Shown: positions 23,742-35,399, numbered from the stretch's first letter. The stretch: DNA of 64,000 nt from Gordionus sp. m RMFG-2023 (GCF_954871325.1 NC_088775.1:53483561-53547560), one strand, 5' to 3'. Numbers and translations: made by a program. The notes: a model not told the origin generated them from the letters alone.

Positions 23742-24031
23742 TGTTGAATATGTTGATCATTTTATTATTTATTTTGGCAATTGATTTATTTTATATTATA
23801 TCAATTTGTATTTAATTTTAATCGGTGAAAATTTTATATTAACATTTTTTTATACATCAATTTGTATTAGTTATTTTTTTTATTATTGTTTAAAAAAAAG
23901 ATATATAAAGAGATAAAAAAATGTAATTAATCTTAAAAATAAAAATGTAATTTATCATATAATAAAATTTAGTTTAATCTTAAAAATAAAATGATAATCA
24001 AATAATAAATGTGGATATTAAACAATTCTAA
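23742..24031 (+). repeat. 5' LTR
   Basis: About 290 bp, aligned with 25701-26412 once the MITE and its duplication are removed. It starts TGTTGAATATGTTGAT and ends ATTCTAA at the primer site. Confidence 0.88.
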
Positions 24032-24083
24032 TGGTTGCCAAGACGAGTCTCGAACTCGCGACCTTTGCGTTATCAGCACCACT
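24032..24083 (-). other. Extended primer-binding site: antisense 3' half of a tRNA-Ile
   Basis: Directly after the 5' LTR the plus strand starts TGGTTGCCAAGACGAGTC. Read on minus it is a tRNA 3' half ending in CCA: an anticodon arm with loop CUGAUAA (anticodon GAU, Ile), variable AGGUC, a T arm with GAGTTCGAGACTC, a 7-base acceptor strand and ACCA. An LTR primer site normally matches about 18 bases; here about 50 bases look like tRNA. No 5' half is present, so it is not a tRNA gene. Confidence 0.8.
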
Positions 24084-24302
24084 CAATAAAGAATGTAAAT
24101 TCGATGGCATTCAGAGAATTATTGAGAGTGAGAGTATCCTCGTATTCCAAAGTTGTCAGGAAAGCGGTCAAGAGCTCTATGACTATAGAAGACATTTACA
24201 ATCTAGGTCTAGAGGAAAACACCGATGACCCAAGTGGCATCAAGGGTGAGATGAAATTGTTTTCATTTGAATGAATAACCTGGTGTACAATAGATTATTC
24301 AC

Positions 24303-25749
24303 ATGGGCAGAGTCATAAATAGTTATGTAACAACAAAACCTATTAAGGACTCTCACGCACATGGTAAATCTCTTATCAAGCAACCCCAGTTCATTAATGA
24401 CAATCGCCCCGCACAGCATTTCGATGAACGTTACGATATACGCTACGACAACGACAGCGACAAACGATTCACCGGACGGCACAGCAACTTCCACGAATAT
24501 CGTTTTGATCAAAGCTACGATAATTGTCACTATAACCGCAACCGTTTCGATAATAGAAACGATAACTACTACGACGATCGATACAACAATAGCGGGTACA
24601 ACGTCCATGGCAATCGCCACGACTCTCATTGTGACCATCATCAAAGCCCTGATCGACGGAATGACTGCTATAGAGGTGATAACCGAACAAACTAGTCCCG
24701 TCATGGTCAGCACAGACACAACCCTCAAAATATTAATGGTTTTCCGAAATATTCGTCGCCAACCAGTACAAAATTGACAATAATACTTACAATAAATCTT
24801 CTCATTACAAAGATCGTGATTGTCAATTGAATACGAACCATGCTATGAACATCGAAGTAATCGATGATGCCGACGACTCAAACACAGACCTTAAAGAATA
24901 TAATCTGCAGAATTTGGAAGTGTACAATATGGGGGTCAAGGATATCACATATGACGCGTACAACGTGACAGTGAGCATCAACAACATACTCACGTTGATG
25001 CAAGTTGACACCGGCACCAAGTTAAGTGTAGTATACTTCCGAAGCTGACAGCTAAGACTGTAGGCATAACCGCGATACGTAAGACGGACATGAGACTTAC
25101 TGGTTATGACGGCAGCGCTATCAATATATTAGGTCTTGCCATTTTAAACGTTAAGTATGAAGGAAACTCACATACACTGGAGGCCATTTTAGTGGATTGT
25201 GATAAGATCCCCCTGCTAGGGCGTATGTGGCTCCACACCTTCAACAACATTTTAAAAACGTTCTTAGTGGGTAATGTTGAGAATGATCTCGAGATAATAA
25301 TCTCGACAACAAAAAAAAGACCTCGAATCAATTACTCCTACAAGCCCAAAATGGTCAGACAAGAGAAAGTTCACTTGAAGCCCGATGCTGTGCCTAAGAT
25401 CATACCTTCAAGGAGAATTCCGTGCGCCAAGATCGATGCAACGACTCAGAAATTGAATTTCTGGCTGAAGCACGACAAAATAAAACTTGCTCGAAAGGAA
25501 TCTAGATGTCCGATGCCATGCACAAGCGACCCGGTTTGGAAATTAGCTAGGGGTTGTCTTTACTTTACCAAGCCATCGTTCGGCTTGATAAGAAAACTGC
25601 ACCAATGGGTGGCGTATTGCGTGGTGATCATGAATGTTAATGACGTTACCACTCAACTTATCCAAGGAAATCATAAGCCGAATTTCTTTGGAGGGTGGAA
25701 TGTTGAATGTGTTGATATATGTTATTTTATTATTTATTTTGGCAATTGA
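24303..25749 (+). pseudogene. gag-protease-RT fragment of the LTR element
   Basis: Fossil coding region. The first part is highly Arg/Asp/Asn-rich (RYDNDSDKRF, DNRNDNYYDDRYNN), as expected of a nucleic-acid-binding gag tail. The protease follows with the DTG active-site motif and a downstream ILGLAILNV / LLGRMWL segment, then an RT N-terminus with PSRRIPCAKIDA. Broken; a few interruptions. Confidence 0.75.
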
Positions 25750-26412
25750 TTTATTTTATATTATATCAATTTGTATTTTTAATCGGTTTTATATTAACAT
25801 TTTTTTATACATCAATTTGTATTAGTTATTTTTTTTTATTATTGTTTAAAAAAAAGATATATAAAGCAGAGTTGTACATTTGCTCAAAATAAAAAGATCT
25901 TCAAAGATCTAGATCCTTGAAGATCATAAAATTTGAAGATCTTTTATTTTTTAAAAATTTTGTGTAACGATCTTCAAAGATCTTCATGATATTTATTTTT
26001 TTACCCCTTTATTAAAAGCCCATATGTTTTTCAATTTTATTAATATAATATTTCTTTTATGTTTTATACCTCTCCTCCTGCCTTGATGAAAATTGAAAAA
26101 CATCTGGGCTTTTAATAAAGGGGTAAAAAAATAAATATCATGAAGATCTTTGAAGATCGTTACACAAAATTTTTAAAAAATAAAAGATCTTCAAATTTTA
26201 CGATCTTCAAAGATCTTGCTCAAATTTTTGAGCTAGATCTCGCTCAAAAATCTTTAAAGAAGATCTTTTGTACAACTCTGATATAAAGAGATAAAAAAAT
26301 GTAATTATTCTTAAAAATAAAAATGTAATTTATCATATAATAAAATTTAATTTAATCTTAAAAATAAAATGATAATCAAATAATAAATGTGGATATTAAT
26401 CCAATTCTAACA
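25701..26412 (+). repeat. 3' LTR, enlarged by a nested MITE
   Basis: Begins TGTTGAATGTGTTGAT after the purine tract and ends TTCTAACA before the TAATC duplication. Without the 414-bp MITE and one copy of its 8-bp duplication it is 290 bp, the same as the 5' LTR. Confidence 0.88.
25867..26280. mobile_element. hAT-type foldback MITE in the 3' LTR
   Basis: Perfect 11-bp ends CAGAGTTGTAC / GTACAACTCTG and an exact 8-bp duplication ATATAAAG (25859-25866 and 26281-26288). The 5' LTR gives the empty site. Nearly the whole element is one inverted repeat: arms rich in GATCTTCAAAGATC, then TTTTTTACCCCTTTATTAAA, around a loop of about 50 bases (26036-26086). Non-coding; movable only in trans. Confidence 0.95.
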
Positions 26413-26649
26413 TAATCATATTTGGTTGATCAATATTAATATATACCTTATGTTTCGAATTCCATCGACTTTATTTAGAGGATATATTCCACAAACAATA
26501 TATTTTTCTCGTAAGGTTTTATAAAAACTCTATGACTTTTTTTCCTTAGTTTATAGATCAATGAATATTTTTCAATTTATAATTATTGTTACTTTATACT
26601 CCTATCGTTCTACACAAATTTGTGGATAAACTATTATCTATTAATAGTG

Positions 26650-27210
26650 CTAGTTCTTATATGTTAGAAATAATTAATGTTACAGGATTTTAACTCCATG
26701 GGGACTAATTTTATTGTTATCCATCCCAACATAACTATCAAAGTTTAAAGGCTATAGACAATACATAGAACTCAAACTTTTCACATTTGGACAAAAGCTC
26801 AACATGTTGGGAAATATTGAGTGCTCTTTTGTTTAGGTTATTTTCATATGATTTTAAAATATTTTTTTATAATTTAGCAAGGGTTTAGAAGTAAACCGAA
26901 GAATTATTGAGGTAAATTAATATTAAAATTGCATTTTAATTTTGTTTTTAATGCAAATAGTGGTATTTTTATAGTATCAATTCAAGGAATAAGAAGAGTA
27001 AAAGTTTCATTCTTCATAATTTTAATTTAGGGTTATATTGATAAAAGATTTTGCAAATTATTTTGGCTTAATATTGTTCTATTCTAAATATTATATAGAC
27101 AAAGATAATAAAAAACCTCTGAATATTTTTATATCAAAATGGAATAACAATGAAAATATAATGAATACAGATGATTTATTAGATTTAATCGTTGCTCATT
27201 TTATATCAAA
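26650..27210 (+). CDS. Apparent host gene, last exon cut by a Helitron
   Basis: After a splice acceptor TTTTAATTTAG, exon 27031-27210 reads DFANYFGLILFYSKYYIDKD, NKKPLNIFISKWNNN and TDDLLDLIVAHFIS up to the Helitron at 27211. Beyond the Helitron at 30214 the same frame goes on as NGIVLKIF and stops at 30236-30238. Upstream, pieces such as MGTNFIVIHPNITIKV (26704), GYRQYIELKLFTFGQKLNML (26750) and KGLEVNRRIIE|GTAAAT (26880) look like further small exons, but I cannot fix all borders or phases. No family recognised. Confidence 0.45.
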
Positions 27211-30200
27211 CTAGTAGATAGCCCGTCAAAAATGACGGGGAATGAGAATTTTTTTCTTATATTTATGCTAGATGTTACCTGTTATTTGAAAATTATATCC
27301 AATTTAATTCTTTTTACCCCCTCCCCTCTTCAGGCCAGGCTCAATCTATTAAAACTAAGACTAAATACTATGGTTTGAGTAAGAATAAATTTAAAGCTTT
27401 TACTTGATAATACCAATATGTTAAATTTACTGATCATTTATACATAATATTTAATATTAAAAAAAATTCCCAGGTAAAGTACAAAGTCATAATAATTTTG
27501 AAAAATTCATCTAAGCTGAATGAAAGATCATAATAATTTTGGTAGTTGAGAACTGAAATAAAACATTTAAATAATCATAATGAATTTAAAAATACAATAA
27601 TAATCAGATTTTCATGGGCCTTGGTTTTTTGATCAGGCCGAGCCCAGGCCTGCAAAATAATTTGTTTTAGGCAAATGTCTGACCCATAGTTAATAATAAA
27701 AAAATTATCAAACGTCCAAGCTCATAATTTTCCCTATGCCCAGCCCAATATAATTTATAAAAAATATTTTCCAAGCCCAGTCCAACTCATAATAATTTTA
27801 TAAAAAATTTTCTCAAGCCTGTCCAACCCATAGTAATTTTCAAAATTTTTTCCCAAACCTGGAGATAGGTAAATCTCTAAAAACCATATCAATTTTTTAT
27901 TCTATCTTAACCCAGCTCACCCCTACCCATTTAGACTAAGAGTGAATACTATTTTTTGAATAAAAAAAATATTTAAATTAGCTTTTACCTGAGGGCCATA
28001 TAAATATTCTGTGTTAAATATTACACCTATGCCTAATATTAAAAAAATTTCCAAGCCAGGTCCACGCACTTGTAAAAATTTTCTTAAACCTGCCAAAGAC
28101 CATAATAATTTTGGTAGTTGAGAACTGAAATAAAATATATAAAAAGTCACAATGCATTTAAAAATTTGAAGTATTAGTAAGTGGACAATTTTTACAAAAT
28201 TATTTAATTCTTTTATTTATTCTTCAAAATATTACACTACTAATAATCTCTGCAATTTCTCTTGGAATATCTGTCAATTTTTTCTTAAACCATACAATAA
28301 ATATATTACAATAACTTAGATCGTAACATTGCTGGAAAATAAGGATCTACTATATGTCAAACAATATATATGGTTGAAAGAAAATATTGATGATATTACC
28401 AAATATTCTGTGTCAATTTTCAAATTGACAACAAATGTAAAATATTAAAAGACAAAAATATAAAATAGTTTTAATTTTAGGAATCTAAAAATTGACATCT
28501 CGGAACAGTATTATTTTATATATGTATATAAAATTAACTGCATCATACCTTAATGAAATTCTATCCCTATGTCTAATGATTCTGTATATTATGTTACTAT
28601 TATTTGTTATTTATTATTGAATAATAGCTAGATCAAGATAATGCCAACAAAGAAAATGAAAACCCTATAGTTATTAATAAAAATATTCCTATTCCTACTC
28701 TTAAAAGATATTATATAATTTCTATTATAATTTTATTATATAACTCAAATATAATAATTTATATATATTTTATGGAAAAATTATCTTTCAAAATAAAAGT
28801 TATTATTAGTTTTCCAATTGTTTATTAAATATTGATACAATTATTTACAACATATATTTATTTATTAAGTATATAAATAAAATTTAAATATAACCATTAT
28901 CAAATAATAAGTTCATATAAAGTTTAATAACTGAAAGGTAATATATAATAATAAATACAATTTAATATTTACATATCTTTTAATAAATAACTAATAATTG
29001 AATCATATCAAACATTTTGAATTTAATTTTTTTAAAACTTAAATGTGTCCAAGATGTTGTTATTAATGTAAAAATTTTAAAGATTTTTTTAAAACATTTT
29101 GGACGCAGCTTAAAATAAAATTTTAGTTAATTATTATTCAATAAATTTTTGGATTTAAAGAAAAGTTATTTGGAGAATAGAATAATATTTCTTAAAATTA
29201 TAAAAATAAAATTTGGTATCTATTCTATCTCCAATTTTGGAATAATAATAAAAATGATTTTTTTAGAAAGGAACTATTAAATATACACATGAATTTCATA
29301 TAAAACCTACACTTATCATAAAAAATTATTTAAATGCTTTTAAGACCTTCATAAATACTCTTTTAACTTCTCCCTTAACAATCAATCTTAATTGCTATGT
29401 ATACCTAATAAATTAAGACCCTGGATACAAAAATTTTCATGGCTCAGTTATATATTTTTCATTTTATCAGACTTTAGATTTTTATAAGTAAATTTATACC
29501 CTATTTTTTTGTGACATTATAATTTACTATGTTATTTATATATATATTATTTTATTTAGATAGGAATAACAATAAATTCTCATATACCTAGGAATCTTAA
29601 TTATAATGTTTTGCTTCTGGACTGGTATTTTTCATAGGATAAGGTTTCATAGTTTTTTAAGGTGTTTGATATTGGTTTTTCTAACTCTAAAATAATTAAA
29701 AATTATTTATTAATATTAAAAATTTACTTTGATATAAAGTGCTTACCATCTAATGAGCCAGGTCAAAATATTTTTGTGCAATCTAAAAATATATTAATAT
29801 ATCTAAATTTATAATACCTTCTCCCAATGATCTCTAGTTGGAACTGACATATGAATATCTTTTAAAGTTTTCCATATAGCATCACATACCTCTGGAATGA
29901 TGGTAACAAAGCATTTCGCTTATTCTGCTTTTTAAATTGGTTTGTTTTTTCTTATATTGGTAGTTGGGTTTTGTTGAAGAATCTAATAAAAATAATATAA
30001 TTATAAAAAAACTGAAAAAATTATACTTGGTTGCTGGATATCATTGCTATGATATGTGAAGTGAATGAAATGGTAAGTGTATGAATGCTGAGCTTGGTAA
30101 GGTGATTACTATTGGACCGATTACGCTATAATCATTTTTATTGGACAAATATGTTTTAAAAGAAAACTATTGGCTAAATTTGATTGACGTTTTTTGAGGA

Positions 30201-30213
30201 TTATTATAATAGA
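27211..30213 (-). mobile_element. Helitron, 3.0-kb copy C
   Basis: Read on minus it starts TCTATTATAATAATCC at 30213 after a host A and ends CTACTAG at 27211 before a host T. An 18-base hairpin CCCGTCA-TTTT-TGACGGG (27222-27239) stands 11 bases before the end: classic Helitron architecture. Its ends match copies at 11041-11984 and 11985 onward. No Rep/helicase is visible, so it is non-autonomous. It carries a Harbinger nuclease scrap (29744-29907) and long stretches with no coding signal. Confidence 0.88.
29744..29907 (-). pseudogene. Harbinger-type nuclease fragment carried by the Helitron
   Basis: Minus strand 29907-29817 reads VTIIPEVCDAIWKTLKDIH then MSVPTRDHWEK, matching the segment before the catalytic core of PIF/Harbinger nucleases. 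A 35-nt GT-AG intron follows, then IAQKYFD and, in another frame, GSLDGKHF, equivalent to the conserved G(A/S)(I/L)DGKH motif around the first catalytic Asp. The intervening residues are lost, so it is inactive. Copy B of the Helitron keeps the adjacent sequence, so capture predates some amplification. Confidence 0.6.
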
Positions 30214-30499
30214 TGGTATAGTTCTTAAAATCTTTTAAATAAATTTTAATATAATCATCATTTATATACATGATATATATTATATATAAATATATTTTTA
30301 TTAAATCCCTCAAGGCATGATTTAAAACATTTTAGTATTTGTATTTTTTATTATTTTATCATGTAACTTAAATTCCGCTTAAATCATGGTAAATAACATA
30401 TGTGTTTTATTTTATATTCATTTTTCGTCGGTATGAGTAAATACTGTCTTGTTAAAAAGCAATTATTCATATTCAATCATAATTTGATGATATAATATC

Positions 30500-32765
30500 T
30501 TTTAAAAAAAATTTTTCAAAAACATTTTTTTTATTTTACATAAATCAATTTTTAATTAATTAAAAAATTGATATTAAATATCAAATAATTTAAAATTCTA
30601 TTTTTACGTAGTATTATTGGAAAAAAATATATTTACTAGCTTATAACAACTTAAATTTAATTTTTAATTACAAAATTTAACAAATTTAAATCCATAAGAG
30701 GGCGTTAAATACATAAATATGAAAATTTATTCTTAGGAAACCAGAATAAATATTGGATAGGGCTTTATTTGTTTTTGGGTGTAAATACATGTGAAAAACC
30801 TAAAAAAAAATTTAAAAAATAGAGGTTTCTTTGAGATTTAATTAATGAGTAGGTTTAGAATCGAAAAATAGTAGAAAGTTTGTAAAGAGCATATTGCTGG
30901 CGTTATTGATCAAAATCTCTTCATTTTTGGTTTATACGTGTATATTTAGGTGTTAAACATTATCCTAAAAAATATTTTGAAAATATTATGATTTGACCAA
31001 ATGCCGAGCTTAAAACCGACCAATTACTAAATATTCGATCGATCAAATTTGGTGTTAATATTATTTGGAAAATGTTCATTTTTGGTTAATATATCTATAA
31101 ATACGTGCAAATTATAATCCTAAAAATAATTTTAAAATATTATGATTTGACCGAATGGCGATCTCAAAACCGACCCCTTACTAAATATTCGATCTACCAA
31201 ATTTGATAGTAAATATATTTGGAAAATATTCATTTTTGGTTATTTTATCTATAAATACGTGCAAATCATTATATTTTAAAAATTTCGTGATTTGACCTAT
31301 AACCGATTTGAAACCGAAATACTGCCTTGCTGGCGTTATACATAGAAAATTCTTCATTTTTGGTTTATACGTGAACAATAACGTGTTAAGCATTATCCTA
31401 ATTAATTTTTTAAAAATATTATGATTTGACCGAATGGCGAGCTCAAAACGGACCACTTACTAAATATTCGATCATTTGGTAGTAATATTATTTGGAAAAT
31501 ATTCATTTTTGGTTATTTTATCTATAAATACGTGCAAATCATTATCCCAAAAAATATTTTAAAAATATCGTGATTTGACCGATAACCGATTTGAAACCGA
31601 AATACAGCCTTGCTGACGTTATACATAGAAAATTCTTCATTTTTGGTTTATACGTGAACAATAACGTGTTAAGCATTATCCTAATTAATTTTTTGAAAAT
31701 ATTATGATTTGACCGAATGGCAAGCTCAAAACCGACCACTTACTAAATATTTGATCTACCAAATTTGGTAGTAATATTATTTGGAAAATGTTCATTTTTG
31801 GTTAATATATCTATAAATGTAAATCATTATCCCAAATAATATTTTAAAAATATGGTGATTTGACCGATAACCGATTTTAAACCGAAATACTGCCTTGCTG
31901 GCGTTATACATAGAAAATTCTTCATTTTTGGTTTATACATGAACAATAACGTGTTAAGCATTATCCTAATTAATTTTTTGAAAATATTATGATTTGACCG
32001 AATGGCGAGCTCAAAACGACCACTTACTAAATATACGATCAACCAAATTTGGTAGTAATATAATTTGGAAAATGTTCATTTAGAGATCTATATATACGTG
32101 TAAATCATTATCCAAAAAATATTTTAAAAATATCGTAATTTGACCGATAACCGATTTGAAACCGAAATACTGCCTTGCTGGCGCTATACATAGAAAATTC
32201 TTCATTTTTGGTTTATACATGAACAATAACGTGTTAAGCATTATCCTAATTAAATTTTTGAAAATATTATGATTTGACTAAATGGCGAGCTCATAACGAC
32301 CACTTACTAAATATTCGATCTACCAAATTTGGTAGTAATATTATTTGGAAAAATGTTCATTTTTGGTTTAAATATATATATATATAAATCATTATCCAAA
32401 AAAATATTTTAAAAATATCTTGATTTGACTGAAAACCGATTTGAAACCGGCCCAATGACTAAATACTATCTTGCTGGCGTTATACATGGAAAATTCTTCA
32501 TTTTTGGTTTATACGTGAAAAATAACGTGGCATTATCCTAATTAATTTTTTGAAAATAATATGATTTGACCAAATGGCGAGCTCAAAACCGACCACTTAC
32601 TAAATATTCGATCTACCAAATTTGGTAGTAATATTATTTGGAAAATGTTCATTTTAATTTGAAACTGAAATACTGCGTTGCTGGCGCTCTCCATGTAGAA
32701 TTCTTCATTTTTGGTTTATAAGTAAACAATAAGGTGTTAAGCATTATCCTAAATTTTTTTTTGAA
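30500..32765 (+). repeat. Left terminal inverted repeat with internal 288-bp units
   Basis: The outer segment to about 30890 is single-copy. From there on, units carrying GATTTGACCGA, TTCATTTTTGGTTTATACGTG and GCTGGCGTTATACAT repeat roughly every 288 bp, about six times. Units here are more diverged from each other than those in the big array at 39.1-56.5 kb. After 32765 plain AT-rich DNA leads to the internal genes. Confidence 0.85.
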
Positions 32766-33023
32766 AATATAATAATAAATTTTTAATCTCCAAAAAAAAT
32801 AATTTCTATAAAAAATCATCCCTCCCCTCACCTCCATCGAAAATTCTCGGGTTCCTCTTGTTTTTTTATTTTATAAAATTTAAAAATTTATACAAAAAAA
32901 TCCTAAAAAAAATAAAAATTAATGTGCATAAAAAAATAATAAACAAATAAATAAATAATTTTAAATATTTTCCGTTAAAATTTATTATTATTATATAATT
33001 ATAAATATTCTTTTTGTGATAAA

Positions 33024-33264
33024 ATGCCTGATTTCCTGCCCTATATGAAACGGTTAGTTTTATAAAATTATAAATATTAAATTTTTTTATATTAGATTAA
33101 TAGATAGGCCATCTTCTGAGGTGGCTCTCGAAATTCTTAAAGAGATAAAAAGTGAAGATGTTGTGCCTATGATGTATCATTCTTCAAATGGATTAGTCGG
33201 GTATGTTGATGTAATTACTAAGCATATATTAGAGAGAATTCAACCAACAATATTATTGAAGTAA
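33024..33264 (+). CDS. Two-exon small ORF inside the MULE
   Basis: Exon 1 (33024-33052) reads MPDFLPYMKR. A 43-nt intron (GTTAGT...ATATTAG, 33053-33095) follows. Exon 2 (33096-33264) continues LIDRPSSEVALEILKEIK then SEDVVPMMYHSSNGLVGYVD and VITKHILERIQPTILLK before TAA; an alternative donor GTAAAT overlaps the end. Composition is strongly protein-like. I do not recognise it. It may be a MULE-encoded protein or a captured host-gene piece; its place between the TIR and the OTU region allows both. Confidence 0.5.
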
Positions 33265-33419
33265 ATATAAATATATATATTACAAAAACAATCAGAGACT
33301 TTTAACCTTGGCCCCGGGTATATGTAGCAGGCCATATTTTAATTTTTAAAATATAAAAAAGACAATGGCCGTACCAAAAAATTTTGTAAAATAAAAATTC
33401 TACCCGGGTTGGTATTTTT

Positions 33420-33710
33420 TTTCTCTACATTCTGGACTAACTCCGAATTGTAAAAATGCATCTCTTAAATCTATCGTTAAAAATATTTTACCACCCGTGA
33501 TCCTATTTGTCAGATCGACGAAAGTTGTTAGTAAATCGTTATCTATGGCTAAATATTTGTTGATTGTTAAACAAAAATCTCCGCATATTCGCGGCGCCGG
33601 ATTTCTTTAAAATATTAACCGGCGTAGCCCGAGTAATTGGAGTCTTTGTTGGATCCACTTTCTCGAATCCAGGCCGTTTAAAAGGAAAATCTGCTTTTAT
33701 ATGAATATTG
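33420..33710 (-). mobile_element. Ty3/Gypsy RT fragment inside the MULE
   Basis: Minus-strand fossil with RT motifs: RICGDFCLTINKYL and GGKIFLTIDLRDAFLQFGV. Only this short part of RT is present, with no LTR nearby. Broken; old scrap carried within the transposon. Confidence 0.7.
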
Positions 33711-33789
33711 ATTAGATAATATGAACTATATTAAACTTTTATTTGAATCATTTTTAATTGTTTAAAAAATAATGAATATTTTTTTAAAA

Positions 33790-34290
33790 ACAAACTATAT
33801 TATTAAGATTTTCACCAAGGAAAACGATGGTGATGGAAATTGCCTATATCGTGCTGTGTCATTAGCAATTTTCGGTGAAGAAACGTACCACATTTATTTA
33901 CGTATTATAGCCGCAATCGAGGTCATGCTCAATTAGGGACTTTTAAGATTTACAAAATGTTAATTATATTGTACCAGTTTCCATGAGAGAACGTATTTTA
34001 TTTTATTCTTATAATCATACCTTAAATAACATACTTAAAATAGGGGATTGGTCGGGCATGATTATTATTTTCGTTTTAAATGGTGCTTTAAATACGCCTA
34101 TTAAATCTTTTTGTCCCCCTTAATGATTTAATTTATTAAGCCCAAGTCCTTATACCCTTGATATATATGGTCGGGATGTTAGCAGATGTTCTGATATAAA
34201 AATTAACATGATGTGGACATCTTGTAGTATACCCGATGATATTTTAAATATTTCTATAAATCATTTTATTTATTTACAAAAGCTTAATTT
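33790..34290 (+). pseudogene. OTU-type cysteine protease relic
   Basis: Starts FTKENDGDGNCLYRAVSLAI, where DGDGNCLYRAVS is the OTU signature with Asp and the catalytic Cys. Later come MRERILFYSYNHTLNN, GDWSGMIIIFVLNGALNTPI and MMWTS...NHFIYL, the expected C-terminal blocks including the catalytic-His region NHF. The blocks lie in more than one frame, so this copy is dead unless spliced. OTU proteases remove ubiquitin or ubiquitin-like proteins; in transposons their role is unknown. It directly precedes coded repeats and the transposase. Confidence 0.75.
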
Positions 34291-35290
34291 CAACCCACGT
34301 GATAAAATAGTTAATAATGATAGTTCATTTGATACTATATCTATTAATGAATCCCATGATTTTATAACTATTACGGATAATGCTAAAAAATCGAATTTAA
34401 ATTATATAAACTCTTCCCCAATTAATGATATCAGGGGTAATTATGATAAAAAATCTATTAATGAATCGCCTAAATTTATAATTATAAAATCAAATTTAAA
34501 TAATATAAAATTTTTCCAAATTAATGATAATTATGATAAAAAATCTATTAACGAATCGCCTAAATTTATACCTATAAACAAATTTACATTATATAAACTC
34601 TTCCCCAATTAATGATATCAGCGGTAATTATGATAATAAATCTATTAATGAATCGCATGAATTTACTCCTATAAAATCAAATTTAAATAATATAAAATTT
34701 TCCCCAATTAATGATAATTATGATATAAAATCTATTAACGAATCGCCTAAATTTATACCAATAAAATCAAATTTACATTATATAAACTCTTCCCCAATTA
34801 ATGATATCAACGGTAATTATGATAATAAATCTATTAACGAATCGCATGAATTTACTCCTATAAAATCAAATTTATATAATATAAAATTTTCCCCAATTAA
34901 TGATAATTATGATACAAAATCTATTAACGAATCGCCTAAATTTATACCTATAAAATTAAATTTAAATAATATAAAATTTTCTCCAATTAATGATAATTAT
35001 GATAATAAATCTATTAAAGAATCGCATGAATTTACACCTATAAAATCAAATTTAATATAAAATTTTCCCCAATTAATGATAATTATGTTAAAAAATCTAT
35101 TAACGAATCGCCTAAATTTATACCTATAAAATCAAATTTAAATTAAATATTCTCTTCCCCAATAAATGGTATAAGCAGTAATTATGATAATAAATCTTTT
35201 AAGAAATCGCATGAATTTATACCTATAAAATCAAATTTGAATAATATAAAATTTTCCCCAATTAATGATAATAAATATACTAATAATAAA
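34290..35290 (+). repeat. Coded tandem repeats, ~87-99 bp units
   Basis: About nine units, each with AAATCTATTAAYGAATCGC. Translated, units read NDNYDKKSINESPKFIPIKS followed by NLNNIKF.PI. Two forms alternate: a 29-residue unit with ESPKFIPI and a 33-residue one with GNYDNKSINESHEFTPI. So a pair is about 62 residues. Lengths near multiples of three and conserved residues show the repeats once encoded protein. Hydrophilic and Asn/Ser-rich, probably a flexible linker between the OTU and transposase parts. Confidence 0.8.
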
Positions 35291-35399
35291 AAATTCACAA
35301 ATTTTTCAATAAAAAACATTTTATCATCAAACTTTTACAAAATAATAATTTTTTACCATGCGATAGTAGTGATATTATCTTAAAAAATTCATTAATCGA

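Larger units (their letters stand above)
23742..26412 (+). mobile_element. Short Ty3/Gypsy LTR retrotransposon fossil
   Basis: Two direct LTRs of about 290 bp (the second enlarged by a nested MITE) start TGTTGAAT; the 3' copy ends CA. A 5-bp target duplication TAATC flanks it (23737-23741 and 26413-26417). A tRNA-complementary primer site follows the 5' LTR and a purine tract GGAGGGTGGAA precedes the 3' LTR. Parts seen in order: an Arg/Asp/Asn-rich gag-like region (24303-24700), a retropepsin (VDTG near 25005, LLGR near 25220) and the start of RT. The rest of pol is not present, so it is broken and non-autonomous. Same lineage as 1-2860. The exact TSD and similar LTRs suggest a moderate to young age. 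Confidence 0.9.

Noticed and set aside
24032-24083. tRNA-Ile gene on the minus strand
   Set aside because: Only the 3' half including CCA is present and it abuts the LTR, so it is a primer site, not a gene.
24240-24728. 162-codon minus-strand frame rich in Val/Ile
   Set aside because: Antisense of the Arg/Asp/Asn-rich gag-like segment. GAY and CGN codons read backwards give hydrophobic runs, so the apparent membrane protein is an artefact.
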